Part shown: positions 32,534 through 44,289 of the stretch, piece by piece | Layout of the letters: the number at the start of each line of letters is the position of its first letter | How positions within the stretch are numbered: the first letter of the stretch is position 1 | The notes under the pieces: model-generated | What the model was told of the DNA's origin: nothing | The model's input: the letters and a program-made list of their open reading frames with translations, nothing else | Database searches by the model: none | Made by a program: the position numbers and the translations under genes | Origin: Harmonia axyridis | Taxonomy: Eukaryota > Arthropoda > Insecta > Coleoptera > Coccinellidae | Reading direction: 5' to 3' | Assembly (NCBI RefSeq): GCF_914767665.1 | Contig: NC_059503.1 | Location: 62,700,352 to 62,764,351, forward strand | Length of the DNA: 64,000 bases

Positions 32534-33178
32534 GGGTGTTTTTTTTCGAGGTATATAACTTTAAGATGGCATTACTGATCAAGATGGCGACCGATTTAAC
32601 TGCTGTCGAGTGATTTATTCTCAGTTAGGTTTGGCAATTCATCAAGAATAGACTCACGCCTGAACAACGCTTGCAAATAGTGCAATTCCATTTCGAAAAT
32701 AATGGTTCTGTGCGGAATACGTATCGTGCACTACGTCCATTTTATTTTGTTTAGCGATGAAGCGCACTTCTGGTTGAATAGCTACGTCAACAAACAGAAC
32801 TGCCGCATTTGGAGTGAAGCTAATTCTCAAGTGTATTTCGAAACACCGTTAAATCCAGAAAAACTGTCTGTTAGGTGCGCTTTATGGGCTGGTGGAATCA
32901 TTGATCCGTACTTCTTCAAAAACGATGAAGTCCAGAACGTTACAGTCAATGGTGATCGGTATAGAGCCATGATTACTAACTTTTTCATTCCTGAATTGAA
33001 CAACCATGATGTCCAAGAGCTGTGGTTCCAACAAGACGGCGCAACATGTCACACAGCTCGTGCCACAATCGATTTATTGAAAGACACGTTTGGTGACCGC
33101 CTAATTTCACGTTTTGGACCTGTGAATTGGCCTCCAAGATCTTGTGATTTAACACCGCTAGACTACTTTCTGTGGGAC
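32534..33178 (+). mobile_element. DD41D mariner-like element, 3'-truncated (copy 5)
   Basis: Starts GGGTGTTTTTTTTCGAGGTA and has the shared deletion junction. The transposase frame (from 32702) runs unbroken through the FSDEAHFWLN, WFQQDGATCHTAR and LTPLDYFLWDY blocks, covering all three catalytic aspartates. Homology ends abruptly at about 33178 within the sequence for LWGYVKS, so the 3' 200 bp and right terminal repeat are missing. Confidence 0.88.
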
Positions 33179-33179
33179 T

Positions 33180-33663
33180 ACTTCTTTATTATTATTTAGT
33201 GTCATTCATTATTGGTGGATGTAAACTGTATGTTAATATCATTATCAATGACCTTCATATTATTATGTCTGTCTTTTTTCCGTATCTGGCTGTCCACCTG
33301 GTTATCTGTCTGGTTGTATATCTGAAAGAATTTGATTCCTGTTTTCACAGCCGGATTGAGATTAGCTTGTAGTAACGTTTAGGTTCTATTTTAATCGAGA
33401 TTGGTTGGAAGAGAAAAAGAAATTGTTTATTCAGTAGATTTTGAGCGTTTGTTCGTCCGCGATCCAATTGTGCTCTTGGAGGATACATAACTGTATTGTA
33501 TAGGTAGATCTTGGTTAGATCCCAGTATACAATTAGCGCGAGAATAAATGAGCCCTCAACATATCTCCATTTTTTCTAGATATTTTTTTGAATTTTCTAT
33601 GGTCTTGACTAGGTTCGCTAGTAACATAAAATTTCGAACGAAGCCTGCAATTTATTTCCTCTA
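33180..33663. other. No gene recognised
   Basis: AT-rich, no supported feature. Confidence 0.45.
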
Positions 33664-34249
33664 CAGGGTGTTCCTTAATTGGAGATATAAACGAAAATGA
33701 CAGATTCCGCACATCATTTCAAGAAGAAATGTCCTATAAACATGGTTCTCTTCACAAGATAAATTTGGTCTAGATAACCCAATTTGCAGTTTTCATCTTG
33801 TGATACGTTAATTTTGAATGCAAATTTACAGGGTGCATTTTTTTGTGAAACCATTCCCTTTCTTTCATCCCGTACTTTCCTTGGTGGACCACTGGTAGTA
33901 CAGGAAAATGTAAAAAGGAGCTTTGGTCCAGCTTTTTAGTTTCTTGTAGTTCTTTTGTATCTGCTACCAATTTCGGGGAATAAATTTCAAACAATTCTCC
34001 ATCAGTTATCCTCAGGAAAATCCAAATTATTATAAAAGTCTAGTTAGTGAGATGTAATGAATAAACTAATTATAAGTTTTGATACTTATTTACCCATTCT
34101 GTGTCGAAGATTAATAAAGTAAGACAACAAGAAACACCCCATATCTCGAAAACAAAGTGTTTGCCTTCCTTGTTTATAGGATTTTGTTTTTAAATCAACC
34201 AAGGAATCTTTCATTTCTCTTTGAACCTCTAATCAAGAAACACCCTTTA
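33664..34249. mobile_element. MITE with arms of about 90 bp
   Basis: TA-flanked, ends CAGGGTGTTCCTTAATTGGA and, on the minus strand, TAAAGGGTGTTTCTTGATTA. The arms are roughly 70 percent alike and each carries a TCCTATAAACA word. The middle is non-coding. Confidence 0.65.
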
Positions 34250-34804
34250 TAGTGTTAAATTCCATTCGCAAAACCAAAAACAACACCGAATAGATTCAAA
34301 TAATTTTAATACAACAGTCATGCTCACAAAACTTGCTCGAAATTTCTTTTATTACTTCCGATGCATGCCTCTGATTGTCTAATTATCGAGTTATCCATGT
34401 TGAATTGTTCCTAATTTGTCTTATCGTAAGTGATGCCGCTTCAATTCTCGCCATCAAGATTTTCCGTCATTCATTCCATCAGTTGTTCCAGATACCTCAA
34501 CTATAAAATGTGAAAACAATGTATTCAATAATTATTTATCAAAAGTCACTTACCTATAAAAAATTTTTGATGTTCAAGTTGACAAAAACATCTCTTTCAA
34601 TTTAAGAATCCATGCAGTTAACTGTCTAAAAAATGAAGCACACAATATTGTGGTCTTTTGAAGTATGCAGAATACGATATGAAGAATATTGTTTCAAGGA
34701 TACACTAGTTTCGTAATTTCTTGTTAAACTGAATCTAGCTTTTCTTTTTGGATATCGAGTAATTCATTTGATCACCAAATAAGAAACATTATGAAGGAAA
34801 TATA

Positions 34805-34967
34805 CAGGATATTTTAATTGTTATGACTAAAGGAAGAAAAGTAAAATTTATAAATCCTGTATCTGACAAGGACTGTCTGTGCCAAAAAGTGTGGTATATC
34901 TCGAACCACCCCTAGAGTACCCTATTTTCTCTTCTCGAGTATTTGCGTTTCTACATGAAACACCCTG
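34805..34967. mobile_element. Possible small MITE
   Basis: TA-flanked, ends CAGGATATTTTAATTG and, on the minus strand, CAGGGTGTTTCATGTAG. The weak inverted similarity makes this tentative. Confidence 0.4.
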
Positions 34968-34969
34968 TA

Positions 34970-35941
34970 TAATGGCATATATCAAATGAGAGAATATGGA
35001 ACCTCTCAATCCTCATTTTTATAACGGGGAATTCCTTCTTTTTGTAATTTTATGGCATGATACAAACTAGGAAGATTTGAATTCAGATTTACGTTTTGAT
35101 AACTAATTAGGACTTCGAAGCAAAAATTTCATCCAAAATTTCGTGAAAAAATGTTGAAATGAGAGGAATATCTCCTGAATTCACGTTGATTCTTTTTTCA
35201 ATTTTCGTAGGATACGCTACAATTGGATCATTATTGAAGAGAAATAAAGAGATACTTTGGTAACTTAGATGCATTTTCTATTATTATTCAATTTTCCTGA
35301 ATTGTCATTCATAGAAAGAGAATCAAAAGATTCTATATCAGCCATGTTTTGGGCTGAGAAAATCCCATCAATCATTTCAAACGACTTGATTGGATAATAA
35401 CGCGGCCAATTGAAGTCGATTAGATGTAATGCCAGATAACACCGTGAGGCTATTTTAAGAACGTCATTGTATTTTCACGAGAACTTATTAGTTTGATCCT
35501 GATTTTATCATTTGTTATGATTCATTAAGCCGGAGGATATCACCACTCGGGAAATAAAATAAATAAAAGACAGGATGTCTAACAAAGTGAAGAATATATG
35601 AAATTTCAATTAGGTACAGAAGGTTGTAGCAATGACGATAGGCCATGAGAAGCTTAATTTTATAGAAATATTAATTTTTACATGAATTCCTTTCTTGTTT
35701 CTCTATCCTCTGTCGAAATATGCATGTAATTATTCAAACTAGATATTAATTTTAATTTTATACCGATAGTTAGTTGATTTGGATTTTTTGTCAATTCTAC
35801 CCAAACTTTCGAAATTTGGGCAGAGAAAGAAATCACATTAGAGGGATAGGTAGTAGAATGGGAGTATTATTATTTTTTTTGGAAGATTTCTACGTTAGAG
35901 TATATCCGTCAAATTTTACTGAACTTTTGTGTAGGTAGGTA
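34970..35941. other. No gene recognised
   Basis: AT-rich, no supported feature. Confidence 0.45.
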
Positions 35942-36870
35942 CCGGGTTTTTCACCATAATTTGAACTCCCTTCAACTTTTTTACTAGAAGAGGTACAAAA
36001 AAATGTTCTCTACAAAAGTTTCACGAAATCGACTTGTGTTTTTTAAAATTATTTCACAGAACGAAATATATACAGAGTGAGTAACATATTGATAGCAACT
36101 TCATTTTTTCAAATGGAACACCCTGTATATTTTTCTATATTTGACTAGCTCTTTTTCCCCTGATTTCGGATATACAACATATGTTTGGCCTTTCACTCTT
36201 ATTCTGAGTACCACAGAGTTTCAAATTTTCAAGAACCACCTGGCAAGCTAAGTAATCTGTTTTCAATTGGAAGGCTGCGATAATTCAGAATGCCTTTTTT
36301 CGAGTTATCTCGTTGGCAACGATATATAACATACGTTTGTCATTAAATAAAACTATTCATCGAATATGCACTACACAGAAGCGGAAAAATTTGAAATATT
36401 TTCGCTTTATGTGGAGAACAATAAAAATAAGAAAGCTACAAGGAGAGAATATATGGAGTTGCATCCAAATGATCCAATTCCAATTTATAGTGATAAACGT
36501 ATGTCATATCGTTGCCAACGAGATAACTCAAAAAAGGGCATTTTGAATTATCGCAGTCTTCCACTTGAAAACCGATTACTTAGCTTGCCACGTGGTTTTT
36601 AAAATTTGAAACTCTGTGGTAAGAGAGATAGGTCAAACATATGTTATATATTCGAAATCAGGGGAAAAATTGCTAGTCAAATATAGGAAAATATAAATTT
36701 GAAAAAATGAAGTTGCTATCAATATGTTGCCCACCCTATATATATTTCGTTTTGTGAATTCATTATAAAAAACACTAGTCGATTTCGTAAAACTTTTGTA
36801 GAAAACATTTTTTTGTACCTCCCCCAGTAACAAAGTTAAAGGGGAGGTCAAATTATAGTGAAAAACCCGG
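35942..36870. mobile_element. Palindromic element with a coding loop
   Basis: 929 bp, TA-flanked (35940-35941 and 36871-36872). The ends are inverted copies beginning CCGGGTTTTTCACCATAATT. The two arms (about 35942-36330 and 36490-36870) can be followed base by base, including CGTTGGCAACGATAT-type words on both sides of the loop. The loop of about 150 bp is not palindromic and holds a helix-turn-helix-like frame. Confidence 0.85.
36366..36500 (+). pseudogene. Helix-turn-helix (DUF4817-like) fragment in the loop
   Basis: Reads MHYTEAEKFEIFSLYVENNK then NKKATRREYMELHPNDPIP before running into the palindrome arm. A Y-T-x-x-EK start followed by two helices and an A-x-REY-x-x-x-xP segment resembles the N-terminal DNA-binding domain that precedes DDE domains in insect mariner-like transposases. 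No catalytic domain follows. It may be what remains of the parent transposase gene or a captured exon. Confidence 0.5.
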
Positions 36871-37226
36871 TACATAAATTTCATCAAACGAGTCACCAAA
36901 AATCTTGTTATATTATTCTTCCCGGAACGAAATATCGCACTTTTTCTCATCTGATAAACATTTGAACTATGGCTATAGTATTTTTTGGAATACAGTCTAA
37001 TTTGTTCAAAATTTCTTTCAATTATATACAGGATGGGCCAAAGAATGTCAAAATGCAAAAAGATACAAGGACGAAATTTTCGTGAATTGTCAAGTTTATG
37101 GAAACAAGTTAATTAATAATATAAATAAATATCAGTGACAACCTCGATTTATTTCGTAATACAAAAATTTGAATGCGGGACGTTTTTTTTTCATGATATA
37201 TGGTGTGCTCATAAAAGATAGCATAT

Positions 37227-40200
37227 ATGGAAATGGCAAGAATTGAACTTTTCATGCATACATTTATTATGTTTATTTATATTCTTTCGTTTCTCCCAAA
37301 ACTTGTTTCAAGAAATGATGACATTGTGTTGCGTTTAAGTATCATGAATCCCAAAAAAATTACTGTTTGCAACGTTTATATTCCGCCGAATCACAAACTC
37401 TCTTACTCCGAACTAACAGATCTCGTGAACCAATTGCCTACCCCTTTCATCATGGTAGGCGACTTCAATGCTCACAATACGGCATGGGGCTCAGAAACAA
37501 CATTTGGTAAAGGAAGAGTGGTTGCAGATGTGATATCAGATCTCGACCTCAACATACTTAATACGGGAGAAAACACATATTTCGATGTATCAACCGGGAA
37601 ATTTTCATCTATTGACCTCTCTTTGTGTGATCCTACTACAGCGACTCATCTCTCCTGGACCACTCTGGACAGTCTATATGATAGCGATCATTTTCCCATT
37701 GTTATAACAGATAGCATTTCCAACCCCTCAGATAACGTTATAAAGTGGAGAATGACCAGTGCTGACTGGGATTCCTACGCGGAAGAGGTGAACTCTCAAG
37801 TTACAGCTGCAGAATTCATGAATAACATAAATCAAGCTGTCCACCAATTCACAAACATCTTAATCTCAGCAGCGGAAAAACATATCGGACGAATCACAAT
37901 AAAAACAAACAAGAAGATGGTCCCATGGTGGAATGAAGCGTGCAAACTCGCCGTAAAACAATGTAAAAGTGCACTGAACCGTTACAGAAGAACACAACAT
38001 CAAGAAGACTTGGTAAATTTCAAAAAACTCAAGGCAGTCTCTAGAAGAATTCTTAAGGAAAGCAAACGAAAATCTTGGATGAATTTTGTATCTTCAATCT
38101 CTCCGAATACAACACCTGCTCAAGTTTGGACCAAAATAAAACAAATAAAAGGTCAGAATACAACCTACAACATTCCTTCCATCCTTGACGAGAAAGACGA
38201 ACCCATCACTAAGAGTCAAGACATAGCAAATACGTTGGCGAAACATTATTTTGAAAAAACAGTTAATCAAGATATTCCACAACGCCCCAAGAAACAAGCG
38301 ATGAATATAGGACAAACTGAAAAGACTATCAATCATCCCTTCACCTTACAAGAACTTAAATTAGCCCTTTCCTCTATGAGGAACACTGCAGCAGGCCCGG
38401 ACGAAATTCCAATGATATTCCTAAAAAAACTGAAGGATGAGACACTGCCAAAACTACTGAAATTGTACAATAATATCTGGACAAGTCATCAATTCCCCAA
38501 ACAGTGGCAACAATCACACATCATACCAATTAAAAAACCAGGCAAATCAAAACCCACTCCTAATGTATTCCGACCAATTTCATTGACCTGTACACTGTGC
38601 AAAGTTCTTGAGAAGATGGTCAATAGGAGACTGATTTGGTATCTGGAAAAATGCAATCTCTTACATCCCGCCCAATCAGGCTTCAGACAAAACCGCAGCA
38701 CAACAGATAACCTCGTCATACTTCAAACAGAAATAGCTCACGCATTTGCAAACCAACAAGACCTTATAGCTGCATTAATAGACATCGATAGTGCCTTTGA
38801 CACTACAAGTCGAGAAGCGATTATGAACAAACTACATGATATCAAACTTGACGGAAATGTTTACTGTTTTCTGGAGAACTTTCTGACCGATAGAAGTTTC
38901 AACGTGTTAGTAAATGGCAAGTCCTCCGACTCTTTTGTCACCCATAACGGCATTCCGCAAGGCTCAGTGTTGAGCACAACGCTATTTATACTAGCCATCA
39001 ATGATATCTGTACCGTTATTGAGGCCCCAATCAAATTCATTTTATACGCCGATGACCTGCTTCTCTTCTGCTCGGGCAAAAGTACCAAAAGTACATGTAA
39101 ACTTTTGCAACGGGCTCTGAATAGCATCACCACATGGGCTAAGACAATAGGATTCAATTTCTCTCCTTCTAAATCTAAACTAATCAAGTTTACTAGAAGA
39201 CAACCTACAGTCCTACCACAATTAACGATATACGATGCACCTATAGAACTCGTTGATCACCTAGACTATCTCGGAATGACATTTGACCAGAAACTAACGT
39301 GGTCACTTCATATCAAGAAAATCAAAGGCTCCTGTATGAATACCATGAACATTCTACGAACATTGTCTCATCATCACTGGGGCTGTGACGAAGAAATACT
39401 ACTCAAAATCTACAGATCACTCATTCGTTCAAGACTTGACTACGGCAGTATGCTTTATTCCACATCTAGCAAATCAAATTTAAAATTGCTCAACAGCATA
39501 CCCAACACTGCTCTGCGTCTCTCCCTTGGAGCATTCAGATCCAGCCCATCAATAAGTTTACACGTTGAAGCACAAGAACTTCCGCTCAACTTTCGTCGAC
39601 AACAAACTCTCCTTACTTACATATCGAAAGTGTCTGCTCTTCCGAATCACCCAGTGCGACACCTGCTTGAAACTTCACAAGAGCCGCCTACTATGAAACC
39701 CATGACCTTGCTCTCAATTCCACAAATCGCAAAGCAAAACTTGAGGCCTATAGATGTTACCTTGACATCCCCCATTACGTTCCCGAAACACACCCCATGG
39801 TCTAGACACCACCCAAGGCTAAATACCTCTCTGCATAGACACATCAAACTAGAAACTTTGGGAACAATTCTTAAGCAACACTTATTTGAACTACTTGGGC
39901 ATGAAAAGTTTGACGAAGAACTATACACCGACGCCTCCAAAGATGAGCAGGGAATAGCATGCTCGATCATCAATAAATCGAATGCCCCAGTGTCCTACAA
40001 ACTCCCATCCATCTGCAGCATCCACACTGGTGAACTCTTTGCAATTTATAAATCTCTTTGCAGTTCTTTTATCCCAGGTCAAAAGCTCGCAATACTCACA
40101 GACTCTTTATCTTCAATTGAATCCATAGACAACATTTACTCGAAGAACCCTCTGGTACAGCAAATTCTAGAACGATGCCATACCCTTAAAGCGAAGGAGA

Positions 40201-40721
40201 ATATTTCCACCACTATAATCTGGATCCCATCACATATTGGTATAACAGGAAACGAAGCTGCAGATCAGGCCGCAAATCAAGCACGAACTTCCGAACTTCC
40301 TGTGACCCAAATCCAACTTCATACAGACCTCAAAAATGCCATAAAGCTGAGATCCTTACAGGAATGGCAAGTCCAATGGGAAGGAGCTAGCACTGGACTG
40401 CATATGATACAACCCAAAATACATAATTCACCACAAATTAGTTTGGGCAGAAAAGACAAAACCGTAGTAAGAAGACTTCGAATAGGTCACACCAAGCTAA
40501 CTCACAGCTATCTGATGTCTTCAGAAAATCAACCCAAATGCGAACACTGTCACAATACTCGTCTAACTGTTGAACACCTACTATCCATCTGCCCATATTA
40601 CGGAAATGACCGACGTCGACTTGGGCTGAGAGAGAATCTTGGAAATATCCTCAATTCTCAAAAACAAATTGAATTAGCTCTTAAATTCCTCAAAGAATGT
40701 CAACTTTACAATAATATATGA
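37227..40721 (+). CDS. LINE ORF2 with endonuclease, reverse transcriptase and RNase H; N-terminus from flanking DNA
   Basis: 1164 codons open. The LINE itself starts at 37349, so residues 1-40 are flank-encoded. Order: truncated endonuclease (VGDFNAHNTAWGSE; SDHFPIVI), RT (FRPISLTCTLCKVLEKMVN, LIDIDSAFDTT, GIPQGSVLSTTLFILAIND, YADD at 607-610), RNase H-like domain from about residue 895 (LYTDASKDEQGIAC; ILTDSLSSIE; IIWIPSHIGITGNEAADQA) and a C-terminal zinc knuckle (CEHCHNTRLTVEHLLSICPY). The RNase H places it in the I/R1-like group. All visible RT and RNase H residues are intact. Only the first part of the endonuclease is lost, so it is a dead-on-arrival copy with a young sequence. Confidence 0.93.
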   Translation: MEMARIELFMHTFIMFIYILSFLPKLVSRNDDIVLRLSIMNPKKITVCNVYIPPNHKLSYSELTDLVNQLPTPFIMVGDFNAHNTAWGSETTFGKGRVVADVISDLDLNILNTGENTYFDVSTGKFSSIDLSLCDPTTATHLSWTTLDSLYDSDHFPIVITDSISNPSDNVIKWRMTSADWDSYAEEVNSQVTAAEFMNNINQAVHQFTNILISAAEKHIGRITIKTNKKMVPWWNEACKLAVKQCKSALNRYRRTQHQEDLVNFKKLKAVSRRILKESKRKSWMNFVSSISPNTTPAQVWTKIKQIKGQNTTYNIPSILDEKDEPITKSQDIANTLAKHYFEKTVNQDIPQRPKKQAMNIGQTEKTINHPFTLQELKLALSSMRNTAAGPDEIPMIFLKKLKDETLPKLLKLYNNIWTSHQFPKQWQQSHIIPIKKPGKSKPTPNVFRPISLTCTLCKVLEKMVNRRLIWYLEKCNLLHPAQSGFRQNRSTTDNLVILQTEIAHAFANQQDLIAALIDIDSAFDTTSREAIMNKLHDIKLDGNVYCFLENFLTDRSFNVLVNGKSSDSFVTHNGIPQGSVLSTTLFILAINDICTVIEAPIKFILYADDLLLFCSGKSTKSTCKLLQRALNSITTWAKTIGFNFSPSKSKLIKFTRRQPTVLPQLTIYDAPIELVDHLDYLGMTFDQKLTWSLHIKKIKGSCMNTMNILRTLSHHHWGCDEEILLKIYRSLIRSRLDYGSMLYSTSSKSNLKLLNSIPNTALRLSLGAFRSSPSISLHVEAQELPLNFRRQQTLLTYISKVSALPNHPVRHLLETSQEPPTMKPMTLLSIPQIAKQNLRPIDVTLTSPITFPKHTPWSRHHPRLNTSLHRHIKLETLGTILKQHLFELLGHEKFDEELYTDASKDEQGIACSIINKSNAPVSYKLPSICSIHTGELFAIYKSLCSSFIPGQKLAILTDSLSSIESIDNIYSKNPLVQQILERCHTLKAKENISTTIIWIPSHIGITGNEAADQAANQARTSELPVTQIQLHTDLKNAIKLRSLQEWQVQWEGASTGLHMIQPKIHNSPQISLGRKDKTVVRRLRIGHTKLTHSYLMSSENQPKCEHCHNTRLTVEHLLSICPYYGNDRRRLGLRENLGNILNSQKQIELALKFLKECQLYNNI

Positions 40722-40869
40722 ACTTGTATGATATATTCTCAAATTTTAGTTCTTTAAGCTTCGAATACTTAGATTTATATTTAGAATAAGTTAATGTGTA
40801 CTGTACCTCGTGTCAATGACCTCGATGTCGAGACACGTTAATTCGAAATAAAAAAAAAAAAAAAAAAAA
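37349..40869 (+). mobile_element. Non-LTR retrotransposon (I-like group), 5'-truncated, with target duplication
   Basis: A 12-bp direct repeat AAGTATCATGAA lies at 37337-37348 and 40870-40881, immediately before the first LINE base and after a poly(A) tail of about 20 bases. This fixes both borders exactly. The length is 3521 bp. Confidence 0.93.
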
Positions 40870-41038
40870 AAGTATCATGAAACTTTATATTTTTGTGTTA
40901 TACCACATTTGAATTCTTATTCCATTTATGATCCGACACGTTAGCTCGCTGTCAACCAGTGCAGTTTCATTTATTGTGAGAGGTGATTGCAGAACACGGA
41001 TTATAAGCAATCTAACTACTAAATTTAACACTAAAGTA

Positions 41039-41173
41039 CACCCAGTTGAAGAAAAGTTCATTAAAATTTAATGGCGTCATAAAAATTTTAATACTCCAAT
41101 ACGAGGAGCCTATTGGTTACCTGTGACGTTTAATGGAGAATTAAATTTTAATGAACCTTCCTGTAACTGGGTG
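41039..41173. mobile_element. MITE of about 135 bp
   Basis: Ends CACCCAGTTGAAGAAAAGTT and, on the minus strand, CACCCAGTTACAGGAAGGTT, followed on both arms by CATTAAAATTTAAT. Its short length and pairing fit a MITE. Confidence 0.75.
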
Positions 41174-41179
41174 TTATAA

Positions 41180-43115
41180 TTATAATTTGGATTATAGTTT
41201 CATATAATTTTATGCTTTCACAGCCTTCAATGTTTGAATAATATATAATAATAATAAACGCATTTATTGGATAAATGCATTCTACTCAGAGGCGAAGTCT
41301 AGCAATGGTATTCAACTTAATCCCCCGAATAGAGTAAAACACAATAAGATGATTTACATTGGATCATTTTATGAAAAAATTGAATACTCTAAGACAAAGA
41401 AAAAATAATCAATATCATGCCCCGAATGATGTTTTTTTGGTTTTCTTTATTGTCGGCAGGTATGGATGGCCTACAGCAGGAAACTGATCTTGTAAAGAGA
41501 ATAATGATAATTCCTGAAGTTGAATTATCTATCTCATCACGAATTCTCCGACGCTTGGTTCAAAACTTTAATATGTTCAATAATAGCAATTATAATATCA
41601 ATCATGTTAGAACAGTTTTTAAGGGGCCCTGATCAAAAAGGTCACAGATTTTCTTGTGCTGTACAATCAGTTACAAAATATTCAGATTTGCGTAAAATAA
41701 ATAACATAAATATACAAAAACTTCACAAGAAGCGATAAAAGTAAGCGAGGCTTCGAAGTCGCACCATGAACTCCACAAGATCACGGAAAGTTAATAAAAT
41801 TTCCAAAAAGCCAGAAGAAAGAATTAGGTATTGTCTTCAACTAGGAGAAGAACGAATAGAAAATCGTGAAAAGAAAAAAAATGTAACTACCAATTCAGTG
41901 CATGCATAATACTGAAAGAAAAGAAGTCAATAAAAAAAGTGATAAAGTCCCATAGACACAGAAAAAAACCCGCTTCTGAGGAGAATGTCTTGGAATCCAT
42001 TGCCAGATAATTGAAATTTGGGTTAAAAAAATCACATATCCCATGTAAATGGCATCAATATTTATCACAATTGTTATCTCTGATGATAATATGATTATGA
42101 TTTTCCCATTTTCCTCTTTTACAGCTCGCTGATACTCGTTATAAACATTTTGGAAAGCAAGGTTATTATTTGGCATCAGATATTTGTATTCAGTGAAAAG
42201 CAAAAATAAACAAAAAAACACAAAACAAAAATAAATAAATACTCTATATCACGAAAACTATTCATTTTTGAACTTTGTGTCTACGAATACATTGGCTGAT
42301 TAAGAACTGAAACATTCCAAAAATCCAGCCAAATTTATGAAAAGCCGTTTCCTTTAAGAAATGTAAGGAGTCCTTTCAATTATCATACTGGACTTTATGC
42401 AACCATTTCTGCTCTCTTTGAGAACAATTTTTTAATGGAGGACCTGAAAAAGAGGTTTATGATTTCCTGCTGATAATTTATTTCTATTTGTGAAATAAAA
42501 AACATTAACATGGTTGAGAAATGTAACCACATCTTACATTTGATAACCTCACATGTTTTTGTTCGAGAATAACAAAAATATACGACTGTTCAATAAATAT
42601 GTTATTTTTGTCTTGCAAACAAGAAATTCAAACATAACAACAAAGTATAGATATCCAACTATCTTCGATTTCTGTATATCACGATTCCATTGTTATAGGC
42701 TGTCTCGTCGATACCGATAAATGGATTTACAAATATTCGAATTGTTCGAGAATATCTTTATCGAGAAGAAATAAGAAACCTACGTGCATTGATAAACGGA
42801 ATTGTTTGAGAATTCACGTTCAAATATTGGGATTGAATGGAGCCAGAGATTTTATACAGTGGTAATGGTTTAATGGGCTGGTTAATCATATTGATTTCGA
42901 ACAAGAGACTTTTGATTATAGTTCTAGTGATAATTGTTATTCAAGGTCCGATAATTATTTGGAGAAGTAAACTGAACTCTGGTGGTTGATAGAGCCAATA
43001 TTTTGTTTTTAAAATTTATTTCATATACTACGAATCCTACGACCAGCGTTGTATTTGCGAAAAAGTTCAAAGTAATCTTTCTACGACATATTGAGCATAT
43101 TAATGCATGAAAAGA
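41180..43115. other. No gene recognised
   Basis: AT-rich; chance frames only. Confidence 0.45.
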
Positions 43116-43119
43116 TATA

Positions 43120-43302
43120 GGGTGTTCCATTGAAAAAAATATCATTTTATGGAATATTTTGACAACGCGACTGTCAATTTTTTTTCGTTTTCGGCATCGA
43201 GAAGACAACTAAAAATGCTACTAGTTTGCCCATTTAACCGACATCGTAGCATCAATGATAACGGAGTTGGCAATGGTGCCGACTCAATTTGAAACACCCA
43301 GT
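43120..43302. mobile_element. Possible small MITE
   Basis: Ends GGGTGTTCCATTG and, on the minus strand, GGGTGTTTCAAATTG, with TATA next to both. The left end resembles a word inside the palindromic element at 3804 (CAATGGAACACCCTATATA). Confidence 0.45.
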
Positions 43303-43600
43303 ATATGTAAAATTATTCTTGTTATCAAGTTATATATTTAATTTTCATTGAAAGCTGTGTTTGTCCAATGTATACTTTTCACCAAACGTTATAGGTTTTA
43401 GGCTTGGTTTTAGGTCAACTTATGTAGGTATTTCGGATTTATCATCTTTTGATGCAGTTTCTTCGTTGTTTTTGATGAATTTACGGAGAATTGGATTATT
43501 ATGCAAAGAATATCTTTAAATAATGAAATTTATAAGATTGAAAAGTGGAAATCTGATTATTGTAATTTTATTCTCGATTCAAAATGAATTTTCATATGAA

Positions 43601-44284
43601 GGGTGTTTTTTTTCGAGGTTTATAACTTTAAGTTGACATTTCTGTTCAAGATGGCGACCGATTTAACAGCTGTTAAGTGATTTATTCTCAGTTTGGTTTA
43701 GCAATTCATCGTGAATAGACTCACGCCTGAACAACGCTTGCAAATAGTGCAATTTTATTTCGAAAATAATGGTTCTGTGCTTGATTACTAACTTTTCATT
43801 CCTGAATTGAACGACCATGATGTCCAGGAGATGTGGTTCCAACAAGACGGCGCCACATGTCACACAGCTCGTGCCACAATCGATTTATTGAAAGACAAGT
43901 TTGGTGACCGCCTAATTTCACGTTTTGGAACTGTGAATTGGCCTCCAAGATCTTGTGATTTAACACCGCTAGACTACTTTCTGTGGGGCTATGTAAAGTC
44001 ATTGGTCTCTGCGGATAAGCCACGAACCCTTGACCATTTGGAAGACAACATACGCAGTGTTATTGCCGATATACGGCCACAGATGTTGAAAAAAGTCATC
44101 GAATTGAAAATTAGACGTCCAGATTGGACTACATCCGAGCCAGCCGTTGCGGTCATATGCCAGAAATCATATTTTAAATGTAATGCGACAAGATTATCTT
44201 GCGGATAAATAAAATTCATGTCAATCGAATAATCCATCGTTGTTTTATTGCAATTTAAAGTTCTATAGCTTAAAAAAAACACCC
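43601..44284 (+). mobile_element. DD41D mariner-like element with a second, larger deletion (copy 6)
   Basis: 684 bp, both ends present (GGGTGTTTTTTTTCGAGG and its 3' partner). Coding sequence jumps from the N-terminal GGTTCTGTGC directly to the segment for ITNF, so the first catalytic block is lost and the original junction is erased. A 3' frame (43807-44208) encodes WFQQDGATCHTAR and LTPLDYFLWGYVKSL. Confidence 0.9.
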
Positions 44285-44289
44285 TTCAG

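Noticed and set aside
41417..41738. Overlapping 71- and 72-codon frames
   Set aside because: Two frames of equal quality overlap with no motif, as expected by chance.
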